Part shown: piece by piece, positions 30,559 to 39,926 of the stretch | Layout of the letters: each line of letters begins with the position of its first letter | Numbering within the stretch: position 1 is the first letter of the stretch | Assembly: GCA_945909635.1 (NCBI GenBank) | Contig: OX246690.1 | Coordinates: forward strand, 1,054,001 to 1,118,000 | Origin: Clostridioides difficile_A | GTDB taxonomy: Bacteria > Bacillota > Clostridia > Peptostreptococcales > Peptostreptococcaceae | Direction: 5' to 3' | DNA: 64,000 nt | Notes under the pieces: model-generated | Told to the model about the DNA's origin: nothing | Seen by the model: only the letters and a program-made list of their open reading frames with translations | The model's database searches: none | Program-made: the position numbers and the translations under genes

Positions 30559-31389
30559 GTGAATGATAAATTAAAATATTTTTCTTATAGTCAAAATTCA
30601 ATTAACACATATAAATCATGTCCATTGAAGTTTAAATATAAATATATTGATAGAATAAATTGGAAAAATGATGATATTGGTAGTAGAGAGTATTATGAAA
30701 GCTTAAAAACAGGAAGAGATTTTCATTTAATTTGCGAAAGGTATTTTAGTAATATACCCCTTGGAATCTATTTTAATGATGAGGATAAAAATAGCAAAAA
30801 ATTTTTAAAATGGATTGAAAATATAAAAAAAGTTGTCCCTATTAAAGAAGATAAAATATATCTACCCGAGTATGAAGTAAGGATGACTTTAAGAGGAAAT
30901 ACACTACAGGCAAAGTATGATTTAGTTGTAGTTGGAAAAGATGAGATAGAGATATGGGATTGGAAAACTGAGTCTAGAAAGATTGACTATAAAAATGTAG
31001 AAAATAGAATACAAACAATTGTTTATATGTTTTTAGCAAAAGAAGTAATCCCAAAAGTTTTAAAAATGGACATAAATGTTAAAGATATAAATATGAAATA
31101 CTATCAACCTGAATTTGATGATTTACCAATCATCATTTCATATGATGAAGAAAAGCATGAAACAAATAAAAATAAAATTCAAACTTATATAAATATGATA
31201 AAGAATACTAATTATGAAGAACATACATACGAAGACAATCTATACAATGATATAGAAAAGGTATATAATAAAGAAGAACGTATGTGCTATAGAAATAAGA
31301 ACCATTGCAAGTATTGCGAATTCAATAAATTATGCAATGATAAAGAAATAGATTATAGTATTTTGGAGGCGGAAATTTATGGGACTTAG
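30559..31389 (+). CDS. Stand-alone PD-(D/E)XK (RecB/Cas4-like) nuclease with Fe-S-type cysteines
   Basis: The 276-residue protein starts with the RecB-nuclease signature FSYSQNSINTYKSCPLKFKY. The catalytic set is visible: H56 in GRDFH, D121, D134 and K136 in IWDWKTE, and Q152 in RIQTIVYMF. One cysteine near the start (C21) and C250-x2-C253-x5-C259 near the end have the same arrangement as the iron-sulfur nuclease domains of AddB and Cas4. It therefore looks like the detached nuclease domain of an AddB protein. GTG 30559 has GAGAAGTGAT ahead. It overlaps addB by 11 bases, tying this set to the addBA operon. Confidence 0.82.
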   Translation: MNDKLKYFSYSQNSINTYKSCPLKFKYKYIDRINWKNDDIGSREYYESLKTGRDFHLICERYFSNIPLGIYFNDEDKNSKKFLKWIENIKKVVPIKEDKIYLPEYEVRMTLRGNTLQAKYDLVVVGKDEIEIWDWKTESRKIDYKNVENRIQTIVYMFLAKEVIPKVLKMDINVKDINMKYYQPEFDDLPIIISYDEEKHETNKNKIQTYINMIKNTNYEEHTYEDNLYNDIEKVYNKEERMCYRNKNHCKYCEFNKLCNDKEIDYSILEAEIYGT

Positions 31390-34300
31390 GTTTATATTAG
31401 GTAGAGGTGGAAGTGGAAAATCTACTTATATGCTAGATGAAATTAAAAGAGAAGCTCAAAGAAATGAAATAACATCAATTATACTTTTAGTTCCAGAACA
31501 ATACACATTTGAGGCTGAAAATAGAGTAAGTAAACTATTTTTAGGAAAAGAAAAAGATAAGTATCTAAGAGTTAGAGTGCTTAGTTTCAAAACACTAAGT
31601 AATATAGTTTTTTCTCAAGCAGGAGGATTAACAGATGTAAATATAAATTCTAGTGGAAAAGCAATGATGGTATATAGAGCGATTGAAGATGTAAGTGAAG
31701 AATTAAATGTATTTTCAAAGTCAAAGTCACAATCTGGTTTTGTAAGTTCAATTACAGATATGATATCGGAAATGAAACAGTACAATATAAGTCCTGAAAT
31801 GTTAGAAAATATATCAGGAGAATTAGATAATGAGACTTTAAGCCTAAAATTAAAAGATATAAGTAAAATATATAATTCTTTTGAAGGAAAATTACATGAA
31901 AATTATGTAGATGCTCAAGATATGTTAACTTCATTGGCAAATAGGATAGAATTAAGCAGTTATTTAGATGGAGCTTGTGTTTATATAGATGAATTTACAG
32001 GTTTTACACCAAATCAGTACAATGTGATAAAGAGCATATTAAATAAAGCTAAAAATGTCAGTATTTCTTTAACTGTAGATGACATTAATTATATTGGATA
32101 TAGTAAAGCAGATGTATTTTCTAGAACTAAATTTACTTATTCAAAGTTAACTCAATTGTGTAATGAAGAGGGGATAAAAATACTTCCACAAGTAAATTTG
32201 AATACAGGTGTTATAAAAAGATTTGAAGAAATCAAAGAATTACAACACTTAGAAAGATTTTATAATGCTTATCCATATAAAACATATTTAAATCCAACTG
32301 AAAATATAAAGATAAAAGAGTTTAATAATTTATATTCAGAGGTAGAAGAAATAGCTAAAGAAATTGTACATTTAGTTAGAGATAAGAATGTTAGATATAG
32401 AGATATAACTATAGCCACAAGAGATTTAAATAGATATGATTTTTTAGTACACTCTATATTTAATGAATATAATATACCAAATTTTATAGATAAGAAGAGA
32501 GAAGCAAAAAGTAACCCGATAGTTATTTTAATTATTTCAGCCTTAGAAATGAAGCATAGACGATATGGATATGAGACAATGTTTAGATATTTAAAAAGCG
32601 GACTTATAGGAATTGATAATAATGATATAAATTTACTAGAAAACTATGTGCTAGCTAATGGAATAAAAGGTAAGAAATGGTTTGATGAAAAATGGGATTA
32701 TAGAATAACACAGAGTCTTTCTAGTGAAGAAAGTGACTTTGAACTAGAATTAAAAGATAAAATAAATGAAATAAAAAATAGAGTACTAGAGCCAATAGTT
32801 ACTTTACAAGAAAAACTAAAAGGGAAAAATAGGGTAAAAGAAATATGTAAGTATATATATGAATTTTTACTGGATATAAATATGCCAGAAACTATAGAAA
32901 GTTTAATAGTAAATTTTAAAGATAAAGGAGAACTTGATGTTGCCAATCAATACTCACAAGTTTGGGATATAGTAGTGGATGTACTAGACCAAATGGTTGA
33001 GCTTATGGGTGACGAAATAATTTCTTTAGAAAAATTTATAAAGCTAATAACTTTAGGTTTTGATGAATACGAATTAGGATTAGTTCCTCCTAGTATAGAC
33101 CAAGTACTTGTAAGTAGTGTGGATAGAATGAAAAATCCAAATACTAAGTATTTATATCTAATTGGAACTACTGATGGTATATTTCCTCTAATTACAAAAG
33201 ATAGTGGGATATTAAGTGATAATGATAGAGAAAATCTTGGAAGTAAAGGAATTGAAGTTGACATTGATAGTAAAACTAGAAGTTTTGAGGAACAGTTTCT
33301 AGTATATAAGGCTCTTACTTCTACATCTGAGAATTTAATCATAACATATCCTATATCTGACCATGAAGGTAAAACTCTTAGACCATCAATAATTATATCA
33401 AAACTTAAAAAGATATTTCCAAATATAGACAACAAAAGTTATTTAGTAGAAGAAGATAAGCAAAATGATGAAGATATACTTAAAAAAATAACTGTTAAAT
33501 CACCTACGTTTAATGAACTTATAAATGTAATAAAAAATTATGATAATGATAGTTACAATAAAGAAGATATTAATAGTATTTGGCTAGATATATATAGATA
33601 CTATCTAAAGGATGAAATGTATAGTTCGATAACAAAGAAAGTTATAAAAGGCCTTAGTTATACCAATCAAGTCCATAAGATTGAAGAAAAAAAGATAAGG
33701 TCGTTATATAAAAGTAATTCTCTTAGTGTATCTAGGCTTGAAAAATATGCAGAGTGCCCATTTGCTTATTTTATACAGTATGGTTTAAAAGCTAGAAAAC
33801 GTAAAGAATATTCATTTACACCACCAGATTTGGGAACTTTTATTCACAATATTTTAGATAGATTTTCAAAGGAGCTTTCACAAGATAGTTTATCTTGGAG
33901 AGACATTGATGAAAAGTATATAGAATTAAAGATAGGTATAATAGTTGATGAAATAATTTCAAAGATACCAGGATATATATTAAATAGTTCTGAAAGGTAT
34001 AAATATCTTGCATATAGATTAAAAAATATGTTGACAACTGCTGTAGATATAATCAGTCAACAAATAAAACAAGGTTCATTTGAGCCAATAGATTATGAAG
34101 TTAATTTTGGAAGAGATGGAAAATATCCTCCTATAAAAATAGTATTAGATAATGGAGAAGAAGTAAATCTAATTGGGCAAATAGACAGAGTTGATGAATT
34201 AAAAGAAGGAGAAAATAAATATATAAGAATAGTAGATTATAAATCGGGCAATAAAGATATAAGTTTGACAGAAATATATTATGGTCTACAGTTGCAATTA

Positions 34301-34846
34301 CTTGTGTATTTAGATGCAATTCTTGACAGTGTAAAAGGAGAAGATGTAAATATAAATCCAGCTGCAATATTATATTGTAGAATAAATAACCCAATAGCGA
34401 AATTTAATGAAGATAAAGATGATGAAGAAATACAAGAAGCAATACTAAAAGAACTTAGAATGAAGGGGCTTGTAATAAAAGATTCTCATATAATAAAAGA
34501 AATGGATAAATCATTAATAGATGGAGAAAGAAAAAACTCTTTAGTAATACCAGTAGGTCTTACAAAGGATGGAAATGTAGGCAAAAGCACATCAACAGTA
34601 ACTTATGAGGAGTTTAAATTACTTAGAAATTATGTAAAACATGCTATAAAGGATTTATGTGAAGATATGTTAAGTGGAGAAATCTGTATAGCTCCATATA
34701 AACACAAAGATGGAACATCATGTGATTTTTGTGATTATTCAGCTATATGCCAATTTGATTCAACTATGAAAGATAATAAATATAAAAATTTAAATAATAA
34801 GAGCAATGAAGAAATAATAAAACTGATGAAAGGAGATGTTAATTAG
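31379..34846 (+). CDS. addB: ATP-dependent helicase/nuclease subunit B (AddB)
   Basis: AddB pairs with AddA to resect double-strand breaks for recombination. The N-terminus has the Walker A loop GRGGSGKST (about residues 8-16), YIDEFTGF follows, and the C-terminal nuclease has DYKSGNKD. The four iron-sulfur cysteines are C793 in AECPFAYF and C1115, C1118 and C1124 in CDFCDYSAIC. The 1155-residue length is typical. The ATG is inside the end of the nuclease gene upstream (GGAGGCGG as ribosome site), and the stop overlaps the addA start by one base. Confidence 0.95.
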   Translation: MGLRFILGRGGSGKSTYMLDEIKREAQRNEITSIILLVPEQYTFEAENRVSKLFLGKEKDKYLRVRVLSFKTLSNIVFSQAGGLTDVNINSSGKAMMVYRAIEDVSEELNVFSKSKSQSGFVSSITDMISEMKQYNISPEMLENISGELDNETLSLKLKDISKIYNSFEGKLHENYVDAQDMLTSLANRIELSSYLDGACVYIDEFTGFTPNQYNVIKSILNKAKNVSISLTVDDINYIGYSKADVFSRTKFTYSKLTQLCNEEGIKILPQVNLNTGVIKRFEEIKELQHLERFYNAYPYKTYLNPTENIKIKEFNNLYSEVEEIAKEIVHLVRDKNVRYRDITIATRDLNRYDFLVHSIFNEYNIPNFIDKKREAKSNPIVILIISALEMKHRRYGYETMFRYLKSGLIGIDNNDINLLENYVLANGIKGKKWFDEKWDYRITQSLSSEESDFELELKDKINEIKNRVLEPIVTLQEKLKGKNRVKEICKYIYEFLLDINMPETIESLIVNFKDKGELDVANQYSQVWDIVVDVLDQMVELMGDEIISLEKFIKLITLGFDEYELGLVPPSIDQVLVSSVDRMKNPNTKYLYLIGTTDGIFPLITKDSGILSDNDRENLGSKGIEVDIDSKTRSFEEQFLVYKALTSTSENLIITYPISDHEGKTLRPSIIISKLKKIFPNIDNKSYLVEEDKQNDEDILKKITVKSPTFNELINVIKNYDNDSYNKEDINSIWLDIYRYYLKDEMYSSITKKVIKGLSYTNQVHKIEEKKIRSLYKSNSLSVSRLEKYAECPFAYFIQYGLKARKRKEYSFTPPDLGTFIHNILDRFSKELSQDSLSWRDIDEKYIELKIGIIVDEIISKIPGYILNSSERYKYLAYRLKNMLTTAVDIISQQIKQGSFEPIDYEVNFGRDGKYPPIKIVLDNGEEVNLIGQIDRVDELKEGENKYIRIVDYKSGNKDISLTEIYYGLQLQLLVYLDAILDSVKGEDVNINPAAILYCRINNPIAKFNEDKDDEEIQEAILKELRMKGLVIKDSHIIKEMDKSLIDGERKNSLVIPVGLTKDGNVGKSTSTVTYEEFKLLRNYVKHAIKDLCEDMLSGEICIAPYKHKDGTSCDFCDYSAICQFDSTMKDNKYKNLNNKSNEEIIKLMKGDVN

Positions 34847-37800
34847 TGAGTTCTCCTAAATGGACAAAAGAGCAATTAGAAGTCATAGAAAGTAGAGATT
34901 GCAATTTATTGGTTGCAGCAGCTGCTGGGTCAGGAAAAACAGCAGTGCTAGTTGAGCGTATAATTCAAATGATAACAAGTAGGGAAAATCCAATCGATAT
35001 AGATAAGTTATTAGTGGTTACATTTACTAATGCTGCTGCATCAGAGATGAGAGAGAGAATAGGTGATGCTATAGGAAAATCACTAGATGAAAATCCAGAA
35101 AATAAACATTTACAAAATCAACTGGTTCTATTAAATAAATCTAGCATTACAACAATACACTCATTTTGTTTGGATGTTATAAAATCAAACTTTCATAGAA
35201 TAAATTTAGACCCAAATTTCAGAATAGGAGACCAAACTGAATGTGCTATTTTGAAACAAGAGGCAATAGAAGATGTATTTGAAACCTTGTATGAAGAAAG
35301 AAATGAGGGATTTTTAAATTTAGTTGAAAGTTATGCAGAAAGAGGAGGAGACAAGGAAGTACAGGATATTATTTTAGGAATATATTCATTTGCAATGGCT
35401 TCTCCTAAACCTAAAAAATGGTTGCTTGATTCAGCAGAGAGATTTAATATTGATGAGGACTTTGATTTTTCACAATCTATTTGGGCTAGAGCTATATTAG
35501 ATACTGTAAAAATAGAAATTAATGGTCTTTGTTTAAATATGGAAAAAGCATTAAAAGAAGTTGAATCAATAGCAGAATTAGAAACCTTTTCAGAAAAGTT
35601 AGCTATTGAGTATAAAAAAATAGTAGGTATTTCAGAAGCATGTAATGAGTCCTGGAATGAAGCATATAAAAAGATGGCAGCTATGTCTTTTGAAAACTAT
35701 GTAAAAGGAGTAAAAAGAATACCAAAAGATGCTCCTTCATATATAAAAGAATCAAAAGAAAAAGCAAAGGCTATGAGAGATAAGGCTAAGAAATCTTTAG
35801 AAAGTATAGTAAATGCTACATTCAATAAAGATAATGACTCTATTAAAGAAGAAATAAAATATCTTTATAATATAGTCAAGCCTATATCTAATATTGTACT
35901 GAGATTTGAAGAGGAATATAGTAATAAGAAAAGTGAAAAAGGAATAATAGACTTTAATGATATAGAGCATTTTGCCTTAAATATACTAACCAATATGGAT
36001 GAAGAAGGCAATATTGTACCTTCTGATATAGCAATGGGATATAGAAAGAAGTTCTATGAGATATTTATAGATGAATATCAAGATAGTAATCTAGTACAGG
36101 AAGTGTTGCTTAAAGCTGTGGCTAACACAGAAACACCAAATAGGTTTATGGTTGGAGATGTAAAGCAGAGTATATATAGATTTAGACAAGCAAAGCCAGA
36201 ATTATTTTTACAAAAATACAATAACTATAATGATAAAAAGGGAACTTCTCATAGAAAAATAATGCTTTATAAAAACTTTAGAAGTAGGGAAGAAGTTGTA
36301 GATGCTGTAAATTATATATTTGAAAATATAATGAATGAAAATATAGGAGAAATTGAATATACAGAAAAAGAAAGGCTCAATTTGGGGGCTGATTTTAAAT
36401 TGGATACAGATGAAGCATCTATTATTGGCGGAGCAACAGAAGTACATCTTATACAAAAAGATAATAAACTTGATGATGATACTATAAACAATAAAAATGA
36501 TAGTGATAATAATGAAGACAATGAATTAGAAGAAGAAAAATTAGATAATATACAACTTGAGGCCAGAATGGTTGGAAAGATTATTAAAGATTTAATGAGA
36601 GCTAATGAAGAAGGAAAAATCCAAAAAATCTACGACAAGGGAATTGACGAATATAGACCTGTGGAGTTTAGAGATATAGTGATTCTTTTAAGAGCAACAT
36701 CAGCATGGGCTCCAGTGTTTGCAGATGAATTGATGAATATGGATATACCAACATATGCCGATGTTGGAGTGGGATATTTTGATACCATTGAAATAAAAAC
36801 TATATTATCATTACTTCAGATAATAGATAATCCAATACAAGATATACCACTTATATCTGTATTAAAATCTCCTATATTTGGATTTACACCAGAGGATTTG
36901 ATTGATATTAGAATTCAGAATAAAGATAAGACTTTTTATGAAGTTTTAGAAAGTACATCAGAGTATGATGATTTTATAGATTCTCAAAATGAAAATAAGT
37001 CTGAGTTTATTCCAAGTAAAGAATGTATAAGTAAAAGCAAGGATTTTTTCGTTAAATTAAGGGATTTTAAAGAAAAATCAATGTACATGAGTACTGACGA
37101 ATTTATTTGGTATTTGTATACAAAGACTGGATATTATGCTTATGTTGGGGCATTACCAGGTGGAAGTCAAAGACAAGCTAATTTAAAAGTATTGTTTGAG
37201 AGAGCAAAACAATTTGAAGAGACTAGTTTTAAGGGAATATTCAACTTTGTAAATTTTATAGAGAAATTAAAAAAATCTAGTTCTGATATGGGAAGTGCAA
37301 AGACACTTGGAGAAAATGCAAATGTTGTTAGGATAATGAGTATTCATAAAAGTAAAGGATTAGAATTTCCAGTAGTTATATGTTCTGCAATGGGTAAAAA
37401 CTTCAATACTCAAGATTTTAAAAAGAGTATCTTATATCATCATAATTTAGGGTATGGACCTCAGTTTGTGGATTATGAAAGAAGAATATCTTTTCCAAGT
37501 ATAGCCAAGGAAGCATTAAAAAGTAAAATAAATATAGAAAATCTATCAGAAGAGATGAGAGTTTTATATGTTGCATTTACAAGAGCAAAAGAAAAATTGA
37601 TTATAACAGGTTCTACTAGAAATGTACAAGATAGTATAAAACGATGGGCAAATGGAATTGAAGGTCTGGATACAATATCACAATATGAGATACTAAAAGG
37701 TAAAAATTTTCTGGATTGGATAATGCCTTGTGTATTAAAACATAAAGACTTATCTAATTTATTGGAAGATGTAGGTTTAGATGCAGTCTTTAATGTTGAC

Positions 37801-38670
37801 CATAATTCAAAATGGTATGGAAGACTATGGAATAAGAATGATGTCTTAATAGAAAGAAAGACTAATGAAGAAAATGAAAGTATTGAAGAAATCCTTGAAA
37901 AAATAGATGTAGATAATCCTGATAGCAATTATTATACTGAAATAGAAGGAAAATTAAATTATGTATATCCATATGAGTTTAGCACAAGAAAACCTGCTAG
38001 TATATCTGTCACAGAAATAAAAAAAATACAAAACAACTATGAGGAAGAGTTAATAAATACTATATTTGAACAAAAAGTAACACTAAAAAAACCTCTATTC
38101 ATTCAAAATGATGAAGAAAGAGAAAAGATTAATGGAGCAGAAAGAGGTACTATAGTCCATTTGGTTATGGAAGTTTTAGACTTAAAAAAAGTAAATAGTG
38201 TAAATGATATAAAGTCACAAATACAAGGCTTTATTTCAAAAGGTGTAATAACAGAAAAACAGGCTAGTATAGTAAATCCATATAAAATATATAAATTCTT
38301 TGCTTCAAATATAGGCAAAAGGATGCTGAATGCTGAACTTATAAATAGAGAAAAATCCATTTATGCACAAGTGAATATGAAAGATATTTATATTTATGAA
38401 GAATTAATAAAAAATGATGATAAAAAACTCTATGATAAAGAAAGTGTCATGTTAAGAGGTATAGTTGATGCTTATTTTGAAGAAGATAATCAAATAGTTT
38501 TAGTTGACTATAAAACAGACTTTGTAAATGAAGAAAATATAAATCAAATAATAGAGAAATATAAAAAACAATTAGATTTATATGCAGATGTTATTGAAAC
38601 TTTAACAGGGAAGTCAGTAAAAGAAAAATGTATATATTTATTTGGTGTTGATGAAGCTGTTTGTTATTAG
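34846..38670 (+). CDS. addA: ATP-dependent helicase/nuclease subunit A (AddA)
   Basis: This is the helicase-nuclease motor of the AddAB break-resection complex. The 1274 residues carry UvrD-type motifs: Walker A GSGKT at 28-32, TFTNAAASEMRERI, IFIDEYQDSN, VGDVKQSIYRFRQA, MSIHKSKGLEFPVV and LYVAFTRAKEKL. A C-terminal PD-(D/E)XK nuclease has VDYKTDF (D1221, K1223). An acidic, low-complexity insert (around residues 545-570, rich in N, D and E) is of unknown use. The start is GTG 34846 in TAGTG, overlapping addB by one base, with AAGGAGATG ahead. Confidence 0.95.
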   Translation: MSSPKWTKEQLEVIESRDCNLLVAAAAGSGKTAVLVERIIQMITSRENPIDIDKLLVVTFTNAAASEMRERIGDAIGKSLDENPENKHLQNQLVLLNKSSITTIHSFCLDVIKSNFHRINLDPNFRIGDQTECAILKQEAIEDVFETLYEERNEGFLNLVESYAERGGDKEVQDIILGIYSFAMASPKPKKWLLDSAERFNIDEDFDFSQSIWARAILDTVKIEINGLCLNMEKALKEVESIAELETFSEKLAIEYKKIVGISEACNESWNEAYKKMAAMSFENYVKGVKRIPKDAPSYIKESKEKAKAMRDKAKKSLESIVNATFNKDNDSIKEEIKYLYNIVKPISNIVLRFEEEYSNKKSEKGIIDFNDIEHFALNILTNMDEEGNIVPSDIAMGYRKKFYEIFIDEYQDSNLVQEVLLKAVANTETPNRFMVGDVKQSIYRFRQAKPELFLQKYNNYNDKKGTSHRKIMLYKNFRSREEVVDAVNYIFENIMNENIGEIEYTEKERLNLGADFKLDTDEASIIGGATEVHLIQKDNKLDDDTINNKNDSDNNEDNELEEEKLDNIQLEARMVGKIIKDLMRANEEGKIQKIYDKGIDEYRPVEFRDIVILLRATSAWAPVFADELMNMDIPTYADVGVGYFDTIEIKTILSLLQIIDNPIQDIPLISVLKSPIFGFTPEDLIDIRIQNKDKTFYEVLESTSEYDDFIDSQNENKSEFIPSKECISKSKDFFVKLRDFKEKSMYMSTDEFIWYLYTKTGYYAYVGALPGGSQRQANLKVLFERAKQFEETSFKGIFNFVNFIEKLKKSSSDMGSAKTLGENANVVRIMSIHKSKGLEFPVVICSAMGKNFNTQDFKKSILYHHNLGYGPQFVDYERRISFPSIAKEALKSKINIENLSEEMRVLYVAFTRAKEKLIITGSTRNVQDSIKRWANGIEGLDTISQYEILKGKNFLDWIMPCVLKHKDLSNLLEDVGLDAVFNVDHNSKWYGRLWNKNDVLIERKTNEENESIEEILEKIDVDNPDSNYYTEIEGKLNYVYPYEFSTRKPASISVTEIKKIQNNYEEELINTIFEQKVTLKKPLFIQNDEEREKINGAERGTIVHLVMEVLDLKKVNSVNDIKSQIQGFISKGVITEKQASIVNPYKIYKFFASNIGKRMLNAELINREKSIYAQVNMKDIYIYEELIKNDDKKLYDKESVMLRGIVDAYFEEDNQIVLVDYKTDFVNEENINQIIEKYKKQLDLYADVIETLTGKSVKEKCIYLFGVDEAVCY

Positions 38671-38714
38671 TTTTTTTATATAAATTAAACATAAAGATAG
38701 AGGAAGGGGAAAAA

Positions 38715-39926
38715 ATGAGATTTATTCATACATCAGATTGGCATCTAGGGAAATCCCTAGAGGGCCATTCTAGAATTGAAGAGCAAGCAAAGTTTTGTGA
38801 GGAATTTATAGAAATAGTAGAATCAAATGAAATAGATATGGTTGTAATTGCTGGAGATATATATGATACTTCTAATCCTCCTGCACAAGCAGAAAAACTG
38901 TTTTATCAAACTGTTTCAAAACTTGCTAATAATGGGCAAAGGTGTGTATTAATAATTTCAGGAAATCATGATAATCCAGAGAGACTTTCTGCAATAACAC
39001 CTTTAGCACATGAACAGGGAATACTTATATTTGGTTATCCATCAAGTGCTACAACAAAAGCTAAGTATAGAAACTTTGAAATAACAGATGCAGTACAAGG
39101 ATGCACAACACTAAATATAAATGGTGAAAGTGTTGTAATTGCTACCTTACCTTATCCAAGTGAAAAAAGATTGAATGAAGTTTTTTCGAGTGAAGATGAT
39201 TTGGAAAAACAAAAAACTTATTCTGAAAAGGTAGGCAATATATTTAAAAATCTAGAAGAAAACTTTAGAAGTGATACTATAAATATAGCAGTATCACATA
39301 TATTTGTAATAGGTGGAGAGAGTACTGAATCAGAAAGACCAATACAACTAGGAGGAAGTTTTTTAGTTGAAAGAAAAGACTTACCAGAAAAAGCTCAATA
39401 CACTGCATTAGGTCATTTGCATAAACAACAAAAAGCTTCTGAACGTTTAAATGCATATTATTCAGGTTCTCCACTTCAATATAGTAAAGATGAAAGAGCA
39501 TATACTAAAGGTGCATATATAGTGGATATAAAGGCTGGTGAAAAACCAGTAATTGGGGAAGTATACTTTAATAATTATAAACCTATAGAAGTATTTAAAT
39601 GTAATGGTATAGAAGAAGCTTTAGAGATATGTGAGCAAAATCAAAATAGAGATATTTGGTCATACTTTGAAATAAATACTGATGAGATAATATCACAGAA
39701 TGAAATAAAAAAAATGAAGGAATTATTAAAAGACATAATAGAAATAAAACCAATAATAACATCTTGCTATGAACAAGAAAGTGTAGATATAAAAGAAAAG
39801 TCTATGGCAGAGTTATTTAAAGAATTTTATTCTTTTAGTAGAGGTGTGGAGCCAAAAGGGGAGCTTATGGATTTGTTTCTAGATATAATAAGTGAAGAGG
39901 GTGAATCAGCAGATGAGACCAATTAG
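38715..39926 (+). CDS. sbcD: Exonuclease SbcCD, subunit D (Mre11-like)
   Basis: This metal-dependent nuclease acts with the SbcC ATPase to open hairpins and protein-blocked DNA ends. The calcineurin-type phosphoesterase motifs are all present: HTSDWHLGK, AGDIYDT, SGNHDNPERL, VSHIFV and GHLHKQQ. The start is ATG 38715 with GAGGAAGGGG ahead, giving 403 residues; an upstream extension to 38661 is open but lacks a ribosome site and has no family match. It follows addA by 44 bases. Confidence 0.94.
   Translation: MRFIHTSDWHLGKSLEGHSRIEEQAKFCEEFIEIVESNEIDMVVIAGDIYDTSNPPAQAEKLFYQTVSKLANNGQRCVLIISGNHDNPERLSAITPLAHEQGILIFGYPSSATTKAKYRNFEITDAVQGCTTLNINGESVVIATLPYPSEKRLNEVFSSEDDLEKQKTYSEKVGNIFKNLEENFRSDTINIAVSHIFVIGGESTESERPIQLGGSFLVERKDLPEKAQYTALGHLHKQQKASERLNAYYSGSPLQYSKDERAYTKGAYIVDIKAGEKPVIGEVYFNNYKPIEVFKCNGIEEALEICEQNQNRDIWSYFEINTDEIISQNEIKKMKELLKDIIEIKPIITSCYEQESVDIKEKSMAELFKEFYSFSRGVEPKGELMDLFLDIISEEGESADETN

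Noticed and set aside
30559..31389. Cas4-like nuclease as evidence for a CRISPR system
   Set aside because: No repeat-spacer array or other cas gene is in the window; the neighbours are helicases and addB, so an AddB-type nuclease is the better reading.
32947..33435. 162-codon frame on the minus strand within addB
   Set aside because: It is the mirror of a strongly conserved coding frame, with serine-rich composition typical of antisense shadows and no ribosome site.
36460..36545. Asp/Asn/Glu-rich stretch in addA as a frameshift or insertion
   Set aside because: The frame is intact and helicase motifs continue normally on both sides; it is a low-complexity linker.
38661..38714. N-terminal extension of SbcD
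   Set aside because: The extension has no ribosome site and precedes the conserved MRFIHTSDWHLGK start, which has GAGGAAGGGG ahead.
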